DNA from: Sphingobium sp. Z007
Lineage (GTDB): Bacteria > Pseudomonadota > Alphaproteobacteria > Sphingomonadales > Sphingomonadaceae
Length of the DNA: 64,000 nt
Direction of reading: 5' to 3'
Assembly (NCBI RefSeq): GCF_900013425.1
Contig: NZ_FBXK01000001.1
Span: 532,001-596,000, forward strand
A model generated the notes under the pieces. It was not told the origin of the DNA and did not search any database. It worked only from the letters and a program-made list of their open reading frames with translations. Shown piece after piece: positions 54,831-63,565 of the stretch (position 1 is the first letter of the stretch; each line of letters begins with the position of its first letter). A program made the translations under genes and the position numbers.

Positions 54831-56428
54831 TGCGCCGCTTGATGCTGGCCCTAGGCCTGTTCCTCGCCGCGCCCGCATCAGCGCAAGTCGTCGATCGTCC
54901 CGCCGGCGATCCAGTCCGCACGACTGACGGCCTAGTGGCAGGCAAGATACTCAAGTCCGGCGTTCGCGCCTGGCTGGGCGTCCCCTTCGCCGCGCCGCCG
55001 GTCCGCGACCTGCGCTGGCGCGATCCGCAGCCCCATGCCCGCTGGGACGGCGTCTGGAACGCCGATCGCTTTGCGCCCGAATGTATCCAGCCGCTGCGCG
55101 CCCGCAACATCAACCATTATTTCGGCGAAGAAGCGACCAGCGAGGACTGCCTCTATCTCAACATCTGGGCGCCGCCCGGTCCCGCGCCCGCTGGCGGCTA
55201 TCCGGTGGTCGCCTGGATCTATGGCGGCGGCTTCAATATCGGTTCGGCGTCCATGGCCAATTATGCAGGCGATGCGCTCGCCGCCAAGGGCGTGGTCTAT
55301 ATCGCGATCGCCTATCGCGTCGGCCCATTGGGCTTCCTCGCACACCCCGCGCTCAGCGCTGAAAATGGGGGCAAATCGGGCAATTACGGCCTGAAGGATC
55401 AGGTCGCCGCGCTGCAATGGATAAAGGCCAACATCGCTGGTTTCGGCGGCAATCCGGGGCATGTGACGATCGCGGGCCAGTCCGCCGGATCGATGGCGGT
55501 ATCGCTGCTGCAAGCCAGCCCCGCCGCCCGCGGCCTTTTCCAGCGCGCGGTCGGCATGAGCGGCGGTGCCTTTGGCGGCATGGCCGCGCCCGCCCCGCTC
55601 AAGGACGCCGAAGCCGAAGGCCTCGCGCTGCAACAGGCGCTGGGCGCAACGTCGATCGAACAGATGCGCGATCTCCCCGCCGACCAGTTGATCGCCCGCG
55701 CCGCGCCGGTGCGCCGCCGCCCGATCGTGATCGACGGCGACGTTGTTACGGAAATCCCCACCAGCGCCTTTGCCGCCGGACGCCAGAATGACGTGCCGCT
55801 GCTGCTCGGCTTCACTCGCGACGAAAATTTCCGGTCACTGGGGCCGATCGCCACCGTGGCGGACTATGACGCCGCCGTGCGCCGCGCCTTTCCCGCGAAC
55901 GCCGCGACCATCCTGCAACGCTACCCCGCCCGCACGCCACAGGAAGCGCAGCGGCAGGCGCGCGATATCGAACGCGATTCCACCCTGAACACACAGATGG
56001 CCCAATGGGCGCTGGCGCAATCGGCAACCGGCAAGGCCCCTGTCCACGCCTGGTTCTTCACCCGCGTCCATCCCTATCGCCCCGGAGTCCCCTTCGCCGA
56101 TCATGACCCCGCAACCGTAGGCGCCTATCATTCGGGCGACATCCCCTATTGGCTGGGCACGCTAGACAGTCTCAATCGCTTCCGCATCACGCGGGATTGG
56201 ACCGCAGTGGATCAGGGCCTGTCGACCGAGATGATGGACAGCCTGATCGCCTTTGCCCGCACCGGCGATCCCGGCCCGAACTGGCCCGCCTTCACGCGCG
56301 CCAGGCCCAAGGTGCTGCAACTGGGCGACACGCGCAGCGTGATCCCCTGGCCCCATTTCGCCGACTGGCCGCTGTTCGGCGACGCCCCGCCGCCGCTGCC
56401 CGGCGAACGCCCGCGGATCAGGGACTGA
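54827..56428 (+). CDS. Exported carboxylesterase, type B
   Basis: 533 residues. Signal peptide LMLALGLFLAAPASAQ (cleavage near 19). Type B signature SEDCLYLNIWAPPG near residue 105, oxyanion GGGFNIGS, nucleophile TIAGQSAGSMAVSLLQASPA (Ser219), acid in LLGFTRDENFRS and His in GAYHSGDIPYWLG. Enzymes of this class hydrolyse esters of many kinds, including aromatic and hydroxycinnamate esters. ATG overlaps the stop of the preceding hydrolase, and its own stop overlaps the DUF3237 start. Substrate not determined. Confidence 0.94.
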   Translation: MMRRLMLALGLFLAAPASAQVVDRPAGDPVRTTDGLVAGKILKSGVRAWLGVPFAAPPVRDLRWRDPQPHARWDGVWNADRFAPECIQPLRARNINHYFGEEATSEDCLYLNIWAPPGPAPAGGYPVVAWIYGGGFNIGSASMANYAGDALAAKGVVYIAIAYRVGPLGFLAHPALSAENGGKSGNYGLKDQVAALQWIKANIAGFGGNPGHVTIAGQSAGSMAVSLLQASPAARGLFQRAVGMSGGAFGGMAAPAPLKDAEAEGLALQQALGATSIEQMRDLPADQLIARAAPVRRRPIVIDGDVVTEIPTSAFAAGRQNDVPLLLGFTRDENFRSLGPIATVADYDAAVRRAFPANAATILQRYPARTPQEAQRQARDIERDSTLNTQMAQWALAQSATGKAPVHAWFFTRVHPYRPGVPFADHDPATVGAYHSGDIPYWLGTLDSLNRFRITRDWTAVDQGLSTEMMDSLIAFARTGDPGPNWPAFTRARPKVLQLGDTRSVIPWPHFADWPLFGDAPPPLPGERPRIRD

Positions 56429-56958
56429 TGGCCATGATCGACCGACGGCAGGTCTTGACCGGCCTCGGCGGCGCAATCGCCTTGACGGCACTGCCGGGCA
56501 GGGCAGGGGCGGCCACGACCGACGCGCCGGGCCTCGACTTCGTCTATGAAGCCATCGTCACGCTCGAACCCACGCAGGAGTTTGGCCCGACCCCGCTCGG
56601 CACCCGCAGGCGCATCCCCATCACCGGCGGCAGTTTCGCCGGGCCGCGCATCCGCGGCACAGTGCTGGCGGGCGGCGCGGACTGGCAATTGCACCGCGCC
56701 GACAACTGGACCGTGATCGAAGCCGACTATATGATGCGCACGGACGATGGCACGCCGATCCACGTCCGCAATGTCGGTCTGACCAACAGCCGCGTCCCCG
56801 CCGCACCCAGCCGCTATCTGCGCACCGTCCCCAGTTTCGAAGCCCCCACCGGCCCGCACGACTGGCTCAACCAGGCGATCTTCATCGGCACGCTCGGCCC
56901 GCCGCCCGACGACGCGCCCAAACCGTCGGTATGCATCCGCGTCTATCGCGTCACATGA
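56428..56958 (+). CDS. DUF3237 protein with Tat-like signal
   Basis: 176 residues. The N-terminus MIDRRQVLTGLGGAIALTAL, PGRAGA has a twin-Arg and hydrophobic segment, so it is probably a Tat substrate. The body matches DUF3237: RRIPITGGSFAGPRIRGTVL, LAGGADWQLHRADNWTVIEA and HVRNVGLTNSR, a small beta-barrel of unknown function, sometimes beside decarboxylases or hydrolases. The start overlaps the esterase stop (TGATG) and its own stop overlaps the next ATG. Periplasmic function in the ester pathway is inferred. Confidence 0.86.
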   Translation: MAMIDRRQVLTGLGGAIALTALPGRAGAATTDAPGLDFVYEAIVTLEPTQEFGPTPLGTRRRIPITGGSFAGPRIRGTVLAGGADWQLHRADNWTVIEADYMMRTDDGTPIHVRNVGLTNSRVPAAPSRYLRTVPSFEAPTGPHDWLNQAIFIGTLGPPPDDAPKPSVCIRVYRVT

Positions 56959-58049
56959 GGCGGCGCGCGATCCTTGCTGGCGCGGCGGCGCTGGCGCTGG
57001 CGGGTTGCGCGACGACATCGCCCGCGCCGCCATCGGCCGCCGACTGCGCTCCAACGGACCAGTTCGCCTTCGTCTGCGGCACGAAAAAACCCGAAGACCT
57101 CGCCCATATCCCCGACACCCCCTGGATCGTCGCCAGCGGCTTTACCACCGGATCGGGCCTGAAACTGGTCGACAGCCGCACCCGCCGCGCCAGCCTGTGG
57201 TTCACCGCCGCGCCTGATCAGGTCGCGCCCGACCCCCGCTATCCCGATTGCGCCACGCCGCCCGATCCGGCGCTGTTCACCGCCCGCGGCCTCAGCCTAC
57301 GCATGATCGAACAGGGGCAGGGCAGGCTACTGGTCGTCAACCATGGCGGCCGCGAAGCCATCGAAGTCTTCGCCATCGACGCGCGCGGGCAGGGGGCGCC
57401 GACCCTGCGCTGGCAGGGGTGCCTCGCCATGCCGCCGGGCCATGTCGCCAACGCCGTCGCCTCCTACACAGATGGCACCGTAATCGCCACCGTGCTGACC
57501 CGCCCCGGCACCAGCATCACCGATTTCGTCCTCGGCCGCACCACCGGCGGCGTCTATGAACGCCAGCCCGGCGAGCGCGCCTTCCGCCTGCTGCCCGGCA
57601 CGGAATTGCCGGGCAATAACGGGCTGGAAACCGCGCGCGACGACAGCGGCTTCTACGTCATCGCCTTTGGCCTGCGCGACGTGGTCGCTTATGCGCGCCA
57701 CGACACGCGCCAGCCGCTTTGGCGCGCGCAGGCGCCCGAATTCATGCCCGACAATATTCATTGGGACGGCGACCGCCTGCTGCTCGCCGGCATGGTGCGC
57801 GACGAACCGGCCTGCGGCGGTGTGCGCCAGATCGTCAATGGCGCGGCGGATGGCATGCTGTGCCATCGCGGCTACGTCGTGGCGCAGCTCGATCCTGCGA
57901 CCCGGCGCTTGTCGCTCGTCGCTTATGGGCCGCCCGATCCGGCTTTCAACGGCGTGTCGGCGGCAGTGATAGTGGATGACGATCTCTGGCTCGGCTCCTA
58001 CCAGGCGGACCGGATCGCCATTCGGCAGCTACCCCACACGCTGCCGTAA
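56955..58049 (+). CDS. Lipoprotein with propeller-like (SMP-30/gluconolactonase-type) domain
   Basis: 364 residues. Lipobox ALALAGC (Cys near residue 18), so anchored in the membrane or outer membrane. The rest is strand-rich with IPDTPWIVASGFTTGSGLKL, VDSRTRRASLWFTA, NVA-type blades (LAMPPGHVANAVASYTDGTV) and the lone His-Trp-Asp pattern NIHWDGDRLLLAG, like SMP-30/gluconolactonase propellers. Four Cys (DCAPTDQFAFVC and others) may form disulphides. Function unknown; a lactonase or binding role is possible. Last gene of the four-gene operon; operator-like palindrome 2 begins 5 bases after its stop. Confidence 0.78.
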   Translation: MRRRAILAGAAALALAGCATTSPAPPSAADCAPTDQFAFVCGTKKPEDLAHIPDTPWIVASGFTTGSGLKLVDSRTRRASLWFTAAPDQVAPDPRYPDCATPPDPALFTARGLSLRMIEQGQGRLLVVNHGGREAIEVFAIDARGQGAPTLRWQGCLAMPPGHVANAVASYTDGTVIATVLTRPGTSITDFVLGRTTGGVYERQPGERAFRLLPGTELPGNNGLETARDDSGFYVIAFGLRDVVAYARHDTRQPLWRAQAPEFMPDNIHWDGDRLLLAGMVRDEPACGGVRQIVNGAADGMLCHRGYVVAQLDPATRRLSLVAYGPPDPAFNGVSAAVIVDDDLWLGSYQADRIAIRQLPHTLP

Positions 58050-58053
58050 ATTT

Positions 58054-58071
58054 GTATGAACTAGTTCGTAC
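58054..58071. promoter_or_regulatory. Operator-like palindrome, copy 2 (MFS gene)
   Basis: GTATGAACTAGTTCGTAC matches the ideal palindrome at 17 of 18 positions and is the most symmetrical copy. It lies between the propeller gene and the MFS gene, 99 bases before the GTG used here. Confidence 0.7.
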
Positions 58072-58169
58072 ATTTCTCTTGCCGCCATATTCGACTTGGC
58101 ATAGAAGCGACTCTGCAAGATCGGGAAACATATTCCGACGGATGGGGAGGATCGGCCATTGACGGCCCA

Positions 58170-59543
58170 GTGCAGCATCTATCGTTCGAACGCCCGTCAT
58201 CCCGACCGTCCGGGCACGGCGTCCTGCGCATGGCGCGCCGTATGACGGCGCCCGCAAACGCCGCCGGCCTGCTGCGCCCCACCCGCGCGCGCATCGGCGT
58301 GCTGGCGCTCATCAGCGTCGCCACCCTGCTCAACTATATGGACCGCGCCGTCATGGGCGTCGCCGCCCCCTCGCTGACCGCGGAACTGAAAATTTCACCG
58401 GAAATGATGGGCTTCATCTTCTCGGCCTTTTCCTGGACCTATGCCGCGTCGCAAATCCCCGGCGGGCTGCTGCTCGATCGGCTGGGCACGCGCATCACCT
58501 ATGCCGGATCGCTGATCCTCTGGTCCTTCTTCACGTTGCTCCACGGCCTGGCCGGTAATGTGGCTATGTTGTTCGGCTTCCGTCTTGCGCTGGGCATGGC
58601 GGAGGCACCTTGCTACCCGTGCAACAGCCGCATCCTCAGCAGTTGGTTCCCGCAGGATGAGCGGGCGCGGGCCAATTCCGTCTATGCCGTGGGGCAATAT
58701 GCCGGCCTCGCCTTCTTCGCGCCGGTGCTGTTCTGGGTGGTCGGCAGCTTCGGCTGGCGGGCCCTCTTCCTGATCGCCGGTGCGCTCGGCATGGCGTTCG
58801 GCCTGCTCATGTACGCCCGCTATCGCGATCCCGGCGAAAGCGAGCGCGTCAACGCCGCCGAACTGGCCTATATCAAGGCGGGCGGGGGCGTCGCCATCGC
58901 TGGCAAGCATGAAAAAATTCCCTTCTCCTGGGCCAATGTGCGCAAATTGATGGGCAAGCGCCAGATATTGGGCGCGTCGATCGGCCAGTTTTGCGGCAAT
59001 TCCACCCTGGTCTTCTTCCTCACCTGGTTCCCGACCTATCTGGCGACCGAGCGCGGCATGGACTGGCTCAAATCCGGCACCTTCGCCGTGCTGCCCTATA
59101 TCGCCGCCTCCGCCGGCGTCTTGCTGGGCGGGCAGGTGTCCGACATGCTGATCCGCCGCACCGGTTCCGCCAATATCGGGCGGAAACTGCCGATCGTCGC
59201 GGGCCTGCTGCTCGCCTCCACCATCGTCGCGGCCAATTTCGTGCAGAGCAACACTTTGGTCATCGCCATCATGTCGATCGCCTTTTTCGGCCAGGGCATG
59301 GTCAATCTGGGCTGGACCCTGATTTCGGACGTCGCCCCGCGCCAGTTCATCGGCCTGACCGGCGGCGTCTTCAATCTCTGCGCCAATCTGGCCGGCATCG
59401 TCACGCCGATCGTCGTCGGCGTGATCGTGGGGCAGACCGGCTCCTTCTATTTCGCGCTCGCCTTCATCGGCGTCCTCGCGCTGGTCGGGGCCGCCGCCTA
59501 TATTTTTATCGTGGGGGATGTGCGCCGGGTGGAAATGGACTGA
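58170..59543 (+). CDS. MFS transporter, anion:cation symporter type
   Basis: 457 residues with twelve hydrophobic helices, for example RIGVLALISVATLLNYMDRA at the first helix, then FSWTYAASQIPGGLLLDRLG, FGFRLALGMAEAPCYPCNSR and ISDVAPRQFIGLTGGVFNLC. The motifs fit the ACS family (hexuronate, tartrate, phthalate and other organic acids), so a carboxylic acid such as quinate or shikimate is plausible. No ATG is close to the ribosome site. A GTG at 58170 is used, but GGAGG (58146-58150) is 19 bases upstream. An in-frame ATT at 58158 is correctly spaced (7 bases), so the start is uncertain. Confidence 0.9.
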   Translation: MQHLSFERPSSRPSGHGVLRMARRMTAPANAAGLLRPTRARIGVLALISVATLLNYMDRAVMGVAAPSLTAELKISPEMMGFIFSAFSWTYAASQIPGGLLLDRLGTRITYAGSLILWSFFTLLHGLAGNVAMLFGFRLALGMAEAPCYPCNSRILSSWFPQDERARANSVYAVGQYAGLAFFAPVLFWVVGSFGWRALFLIAGALGMAFGLLMYARYRDPGESERVNAAELAYIKAGGGVAIAGKHEKIPFSWANVRKLMGKRQILGASIGQFCGNSTLVFFLTWFPTYLATERGMDWLKSGTFAVLPYIAASAGVLLGGQVSDMLIRRTGSANIGRKLPIVAGLLLASTIVAANFVQSNTLVIAIMSIAFFGQGMVNLGWTLISDVAPRQFIGLTGGVFNLCANLAGIVTPIVVGVIVGQTGSFYFALAFIGVLALVGAAAYIFIVGDVRRVEMD

Positions 59544-59618
59544 ACGCCAGATCGCCATAACGCATGACTGCCAAGCATAACCAAAAGGGCCAACAGAGCC
59601 TCGGATCGCACGGTTTAT

Positions 59619-59636
59619 GTACGAACTATTTAGTAA
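59619..59636. promoter_or_regulatory. Operator-like palindrome, copy 3 (TBDR gene)
   Basis: GTACGAACTATTTAGTAA matches the ideal palindrome at 15 of 18 positions. It ends 18 bases before the TBDR ATG, so it overlaps the probable promoter and leaves only the ribosome site (GGGAGG) between. Confidence 0.65.
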
Positions 59637-59654
59637 TAAAAAAGGGAGGATAGC

Positions 59655-62612
59655 ATGAAGTCAGGTTTCAACACGCAGCTTCGCCTCGGCGGATCGCTCG
59701 CCGCCATGGCGCTTGCCGCCTGCATATCGCCGCTCTGGGCGCAGGATCAGGCCGCCCCGGCGGAGGAAGCCGCCACCGCGCTGGCCCCGCCCGCCGCCGA
59801 TGCTTCGGCGCAGCAGAATGCCGACATCGTCGTCACCGGCTCGCTGATCGCCCGGCCGAACAATGTCGCGGTCAGCCCGATCGTCACCGTCTCGGATGAA
59901 CTGGTCCAGCAAAGCGGCCAGATCACGCTGGAAGATTCGCTGAACCAACTGCCCGGCTTCACCCCGTCTGGCAATGCCGGCACCGGCGGGCAGGGGGCTG
60001 GCGGCCGCGCTACGCTCAACCTGCGTGGCCTGGGTTCCAACCGCAACCTCGTCCTGCTCGACGGCCGCCGCCTGCCGTTGTCGGACATTAACGGCAATGT
60101 CGATATCAACATCCTGCCGGAATCGATCATCGGCTCGGTGGACGTCATCACTGGCGGTGCGTCGGCCATTTACGGGTCGGACGCCATGTCCGGCGTCGTC
60201 AATTTCAAGACCGACAAATATTTTGATGGCATCCGCGGCGATATCCAGAACGGCGACAGCTTCCGCGGCGACTATGGCAAGTTCAACGCGTCGCTGGCGC
60301 TCGGCACCAAATTTGCCGACGACCGTGGTCGCCTGATGCTGGCCTTGAGCTATGGCCAGCGCGATCCGCTGTCCGGCTCGCAGCGCGACTTTTTCTCCGA
60401 CAAAGTGCCCTCCTCCTTCATCGGCACCGGCGCTTTCGTGCCCGATGCGTTGAACCTGCCCAATCGGGCGGTGCTCAATGGCCTCTTCGCCAGCTATGGC
60501 GTCACCACGCCGGTCAACCCGACGCTGAACCTGGGCTTCAACAATGACGGCTCGCTGTTCGCGCAGACGGGCGCGATCAATTATAAAGGGCCAACGACCG
60601 GCGCCTATGCCGTGGTTGGCGGCAATGTGCGTATGCCCGTCGGCCCGCAGTTGCAGATTCTCAACGCCTTCGAACGCAAATCCGCCTTCGCCAAGGGCGA
60701 ATATGACCTGACGGAATCGCTGACCGCCTATGGCCAGTTCCTCTATGTCGACTCCACCGTCACCACCGAAAGCGGCGGCAGCCTGACGCAGTTCGCGCCC
60801 TTCACCACCATTCCGGTCACCAATCCCTTCATCCCCACCGACCTGTCCACCCTGCTGGCCTCGCGCGCCAATCCCGCCGCGCCCTTCCGCTGGAGCGCCC
60901 GCTATGTCGGCATCGGCGACAAGGGCTGGGACGAAAACTACCGCGTCCAGCAATATCTGGGCGGGCTGAAGGGCACGATCGGCGGATCGTGGAAGTTCGA
61001 CGCCTTCGCCGCTTATGACGAAACCGTCCACACCCAGTCGATGTTCAACGCGGTACTCAAGTCGCGGGTCCAGACCCTCCTAAACGCCCCCGATGGCGGC
61101 GCGTCGCTCTGCGCAGGCGGCTTCAACCCCTTCGGCATCGCCAATGCGACCAGCCTGTCGCGCGAATGTCAGCAATATATGACCGCGACGATCAACAGCC
61201 GCGAACGACTGACCCAGACGCAGGTCCAGGGCCAGGTCAACGGCCCGCTGTTCAACCTGCCCGCCGGCCCTGTCCAGCTGGCGCTGCTTGCTGGCTATCG
61301 CAAGAACACCTATAAATATGATCCCAGCTCCGACCTGGTGACCAACAATGTCGAGGGCGTCGTCGGCTCAAACCCGGCCCGCGGCGAGATCAGCGTCAAG
61401 GAGTTCGCGGCGCAGATCGACGTGCCGCTCCTGTCCGAAACCCCCTTCTTCCACGAACTGGGCGTCGGCGCGGCCTTTCGCTATTCTGACTATAAGCCCA
61501 GCGGTAGCGTCAAAAGCTATGAATTTGATGCCCGCTGGCAACCCGTCCAGTCGCTGCTGATCCGCGGCAGCTATCAGCGGGCTGTCCGTGCGCCCAATAT
61601 CGGCGAACTCTTCTCGCCCGTCACCGGGTCTCAGCTTGCCATCGGCACCCCGCCGCTGGCGATCGGCGATCCCTGCGACGTTCGATCGCCCGCCCGCACC
61701 GGCGCCAATGGCGCGCAAGTCCGCGATCTCTGCCTGGCGCAGGGCATCCCGGCCGCGGCGATCGACGCCTATCAATTCGCCACCACCGCGACCGGCGGCA
61801 ATATCCAGGGCAACAGCGCTCTGACCCCTGAAAAGGCGAACACCTTCAACGTCGGCTTTGTCTATAACCCCAAATTCTCTTCGCCCTGGCTGTCGGGTTT
61901 CTCCTTCTCGGTCGATTACTACAACATAAAGATCCGCAACGTCATCTCGACCATCAATGGTCTGACAGTCCTCGCCAAATGCTATAATCTGGACGGATCG
62001 AACAGCAGCTATGCGAGCAGCAACGAATTCTGCCAACTGGTCGAACGTGACCCGACCGGCCAGCTCGTCGCTATCGCCCAGCCTTATCTGAACCTCGGCG
62101 CACTAGACACCGACGGCGTCGATGTGCAGGTCAACTGGTCGCTGCGCCTGTCGGAAGCCGGCATTGGCGACGGATCGGGCAAAATCTACGCCTCGTCCGC
62201 CATCGGCTGGCTGAACCATTATAAGGTTCAGACGCTGCCCGGTTCGGCGTCGCAGGATTTTGTCGGCACCAGCACGCCGGGCCGTCCGCTGCCCAAGTGG
62301 AAGGCGTTGACGACCCTTGGCTACAGTTCCGACGTGTTCGGCATCGGTCTGCGCTGGCGCTATCAGGGCAAGCTGCGCGACATCAGCGCCATCACCTCGC
62401 CCGCCACGGAACAGGTGGGGGTGAAGCCCTACAATCTGTTCGATGTCTTCTCGACCGTCGACATCAACGACAATCTGCAACTGCGCGGCGGCGTCACCAA
62501 CCTGTTCGACAAGGCCATTCCCTTCGTCGCCAGTTCGCAGAACGGCACGGATGCCGGCACTTACGACATGGTCGGCCGCTCCTTCTATGTCGGCGCGAAG
62601 TTCAAATTCTGA
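59655..62612 (+). CDS. TonB-dependent receptor, long form
   Basis: 985 residues. Signal peptide (LGGSLAAMALAACISPLWA), TonB-box-like region NADIVVTGSLIARPNN, plug domain with LEDSLNQLPGFTPSGNAGTG, TLNLRGLGSNRNLVLLDGRR and GSVDVITGGASAIYGSDAMS, and a long barrel to YVGAKFKF. The NRNLVLLDGRR and GGASAIYGSDA plug motifs are those of the large sphingomonad/caulobacter receptors for plant-derived or other oligomeric compounds. It has operator copy 3 upstream and lies between the MFS gene and the quinate/shikimate genes, so it may import the same substrate. GGGAGG precedes the ATG. Confidence 0.95.
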   Translation: MKSGFNTQLRLGGSLAAMALAACISPLWAQDQAAPAEEAATALAPPAADASAQQNADIVVTGSLIARPNNVAVSPIVTVSDELVQQSGQITLEDSLNQLPGFTPSGNAGTGGQGAGGRATLNLRGLGSNRNLVLLDGRRLPLSDINGNVDINILPESIIGSVDVITGGASAIYGSDAMSGVVNFKTDKYFDGIRGDIQNGDSFRGDYGKFNASLALGTKFADDRGRLMLALSYGQRDPLSGSQRDFFSDKVPSSFIGTGAFVPDALNLPNRAVLNGLFASYGVTTPVNPTLNLGFNNDGSLFAQTGAINYKGPTTGAYAVVGGNVRMPVGPQLQILNAFERKSAFAKGEYDLTESLTAYGQFLYVDSTVTTESGGSLTQFAPFTTIPVTNPFIPTDLSTLLASRANPAAPFRWSARYVGIGDKGWDENYRVQQYLGGLKGTIGGSWKFDAFAAYDETVHTQSMFNAVLKSRVQTLLNAPDGGASLCAGGFNPFGIANATSLSRECQQYMTATINSRERLTQTQVQGQVNGPLFNLPAGPVQLALLAGYRKNTYKYDPSSDLVTNNVEGVVGSNPARGEISVKEFAAQIDVPLLSETPFFHELGVGAAFRYSDYKPSGSVKSYEFDARWQPVQSLLIRGSYQRAVRAPNIGELFSPVTGSQLAIGTPPLAIGDPCDVRSPARTGANGAQVRDLCLAQGIPAAAIDAYQFATTATGGNIQGNSALTPEKANTFNVGFVYNPKFSSPWLSGFSFSVDYYNIKIRNVISTINGLTVLAKCYNLDGSNSSYASSNEFCQLVERDPTGQLVAIAQPYLNLGALDTDGVDVQVNWSLRLSEAGIGDGSGKIYASSAIGWLNHYKVQTLPGSASQDFVGTSTPGRPLPKWKALTTLGYSSDVFGIGLRWRYQGKLRDISAITSPATEQVGVKPYNLFDVFSTVDINDNLQLRGGVTNLFDKAIPFVASSQNGTDAGTYDMVGRSFYVGAKFKF

Positions 62613-62621
62613 TCGCTCCCC

Positions 62622-62648
62622 GGTCCCTGTCGTACCGCGATGGGGACC
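62622..62648 (+). terminator. Hairpin after TBDR gene
   Basis: GGTCCC (62622-62627) pairs with GGGACC (62643-62648), in the 61 bases between the TBDR stop and the next gene. It is weak and may only partly end transcription, or regulate read-through to the quinate/shikimate genes. Confidence 0.3.
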
Positions 62649-62673
62649 ACTCCTTCTCATTGGATCGTCACCC

Positions 62674-63543
62674 TTGACCCAATCCCGCTCCGTCCCGCGC
62701 TATCTTACCGGCCTGATCGGCCGCGACATCCAGGCGTCGATTACCCCGCGCCTGCACGAAAGCGAAGCGGATGCGCAGGGCGTCCGCCTCATCTACCGCC
62801 TGTTCGATTTCGCGGCCGACGATATGGACGAAAGCGACCTGCCGGGCCTGCTCAATGCGCTGCAACGCGCCGGTTTTGCCGGCGTCAACGTCACCCACCC
62901 TTATAAGCAGGCGGTCATCGCCCATCTTGACGATCTGTCCCCGCAAGCCGCGCAGATCGGTTCGGTCAACACCGTCGTCTTCCGCGATGGCCGCCGCATC
63001 GGCTACAATACCGACGTCACCGGCTTTGCCGAAAATCTCCGCACCGGCCTGCCGCAGGACGCCGCCATGACCCGCGTCGTCCAAATGGGCGCCGGCGGGG
63101 CAGGGGCCGCCACCGCCCATGCGCTGATGGACCTGGGCGTGGCGCAGCTTACCTTGTTCGATTCCGATGCGACGCGCGCCGCGACGCTCTGCAACGCGCT
63201 ATGCGCCGTGCATGGCGCTGGCCGCGCGATCGTGGGCGACGATCTCGCCGCATCGGTCGCCCAGGCCGACGGCATCGTCAACGCTACGCCCATGGGCATG
63301 GCCGTGCATCCCGGCTCGGCGATCCCGCGCGACCTGCTCGAACCCCGGCTGTGGGTCACCGACATCGTCTATTTCCCGCTCGAAACCCAGCTGTTGCGCG
63401 AGGCCCGGGCGGCAGGTTGCACCACCCTCGACGGCAGCGGCATGACCATCTTCCAGGCCGTCGGCGCGTTCCATCATTTCACGGGTCGCACCGCCGATCC
63501 GGCGCGCATGGGCGTCAATTTCCGCGCTGCACTAGAAAGCTGA
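62674..63543 (+). CDS. Quinate/shikimate dehydrogenase, catabolic type (AroE fold)
   Basis: 289 residues. N-terminal substrate domain: RYLTGLIGRDIQASITPRLH, with the Ser-x-Thr form seen in quinate-active enzymes; VNVTHPYKQ carries the catalytic Lys and YNTDVTGF the Asp. The cofactor domain follows with MGAGGAGAATAHALM and a C-terminal GSGMTIFQAVGAFHHFTG. The sequence style is that of catabolic quinate/shikimate dehydrogenases like that of Corynebacterium, not the biosynthetic AroE. It oxidises quinate or shikimate at C3. The start is a TTG at 62674 with a weak GGA upstream, the only candidate near the family start. Followed after 22 bases by dehydroshikimate dehydratase. Confidence 0.86.
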   Translation: MTQSRSVPRYLTGLIGRDIQASITPRLHESEADAQGVRLIYRLFDFAADDMDESDLPGLLNALQRAGFAGVNVTHPYKQAVIAHLDDLSPQAAQIGSVNTVVFRDGRRIGYNTDVTGFAENLRTGLPQDAAMTRVVQMGAGGAGAATAHALMDLGVAQLTLFDSDATRAATLCNALCAVHGAGRAIVGDDLAASVAQADGIVNATPMGMAVHPGSAIPRDLLEPRLWVTDIVYFPLETQLLREARAAGCTTLDGSGMTIFQAVGAFHHFTGRTADPARMGVNFRAALES

Positions 63544-63565
63544 CCGAAATGGAGGAACGCCAATC

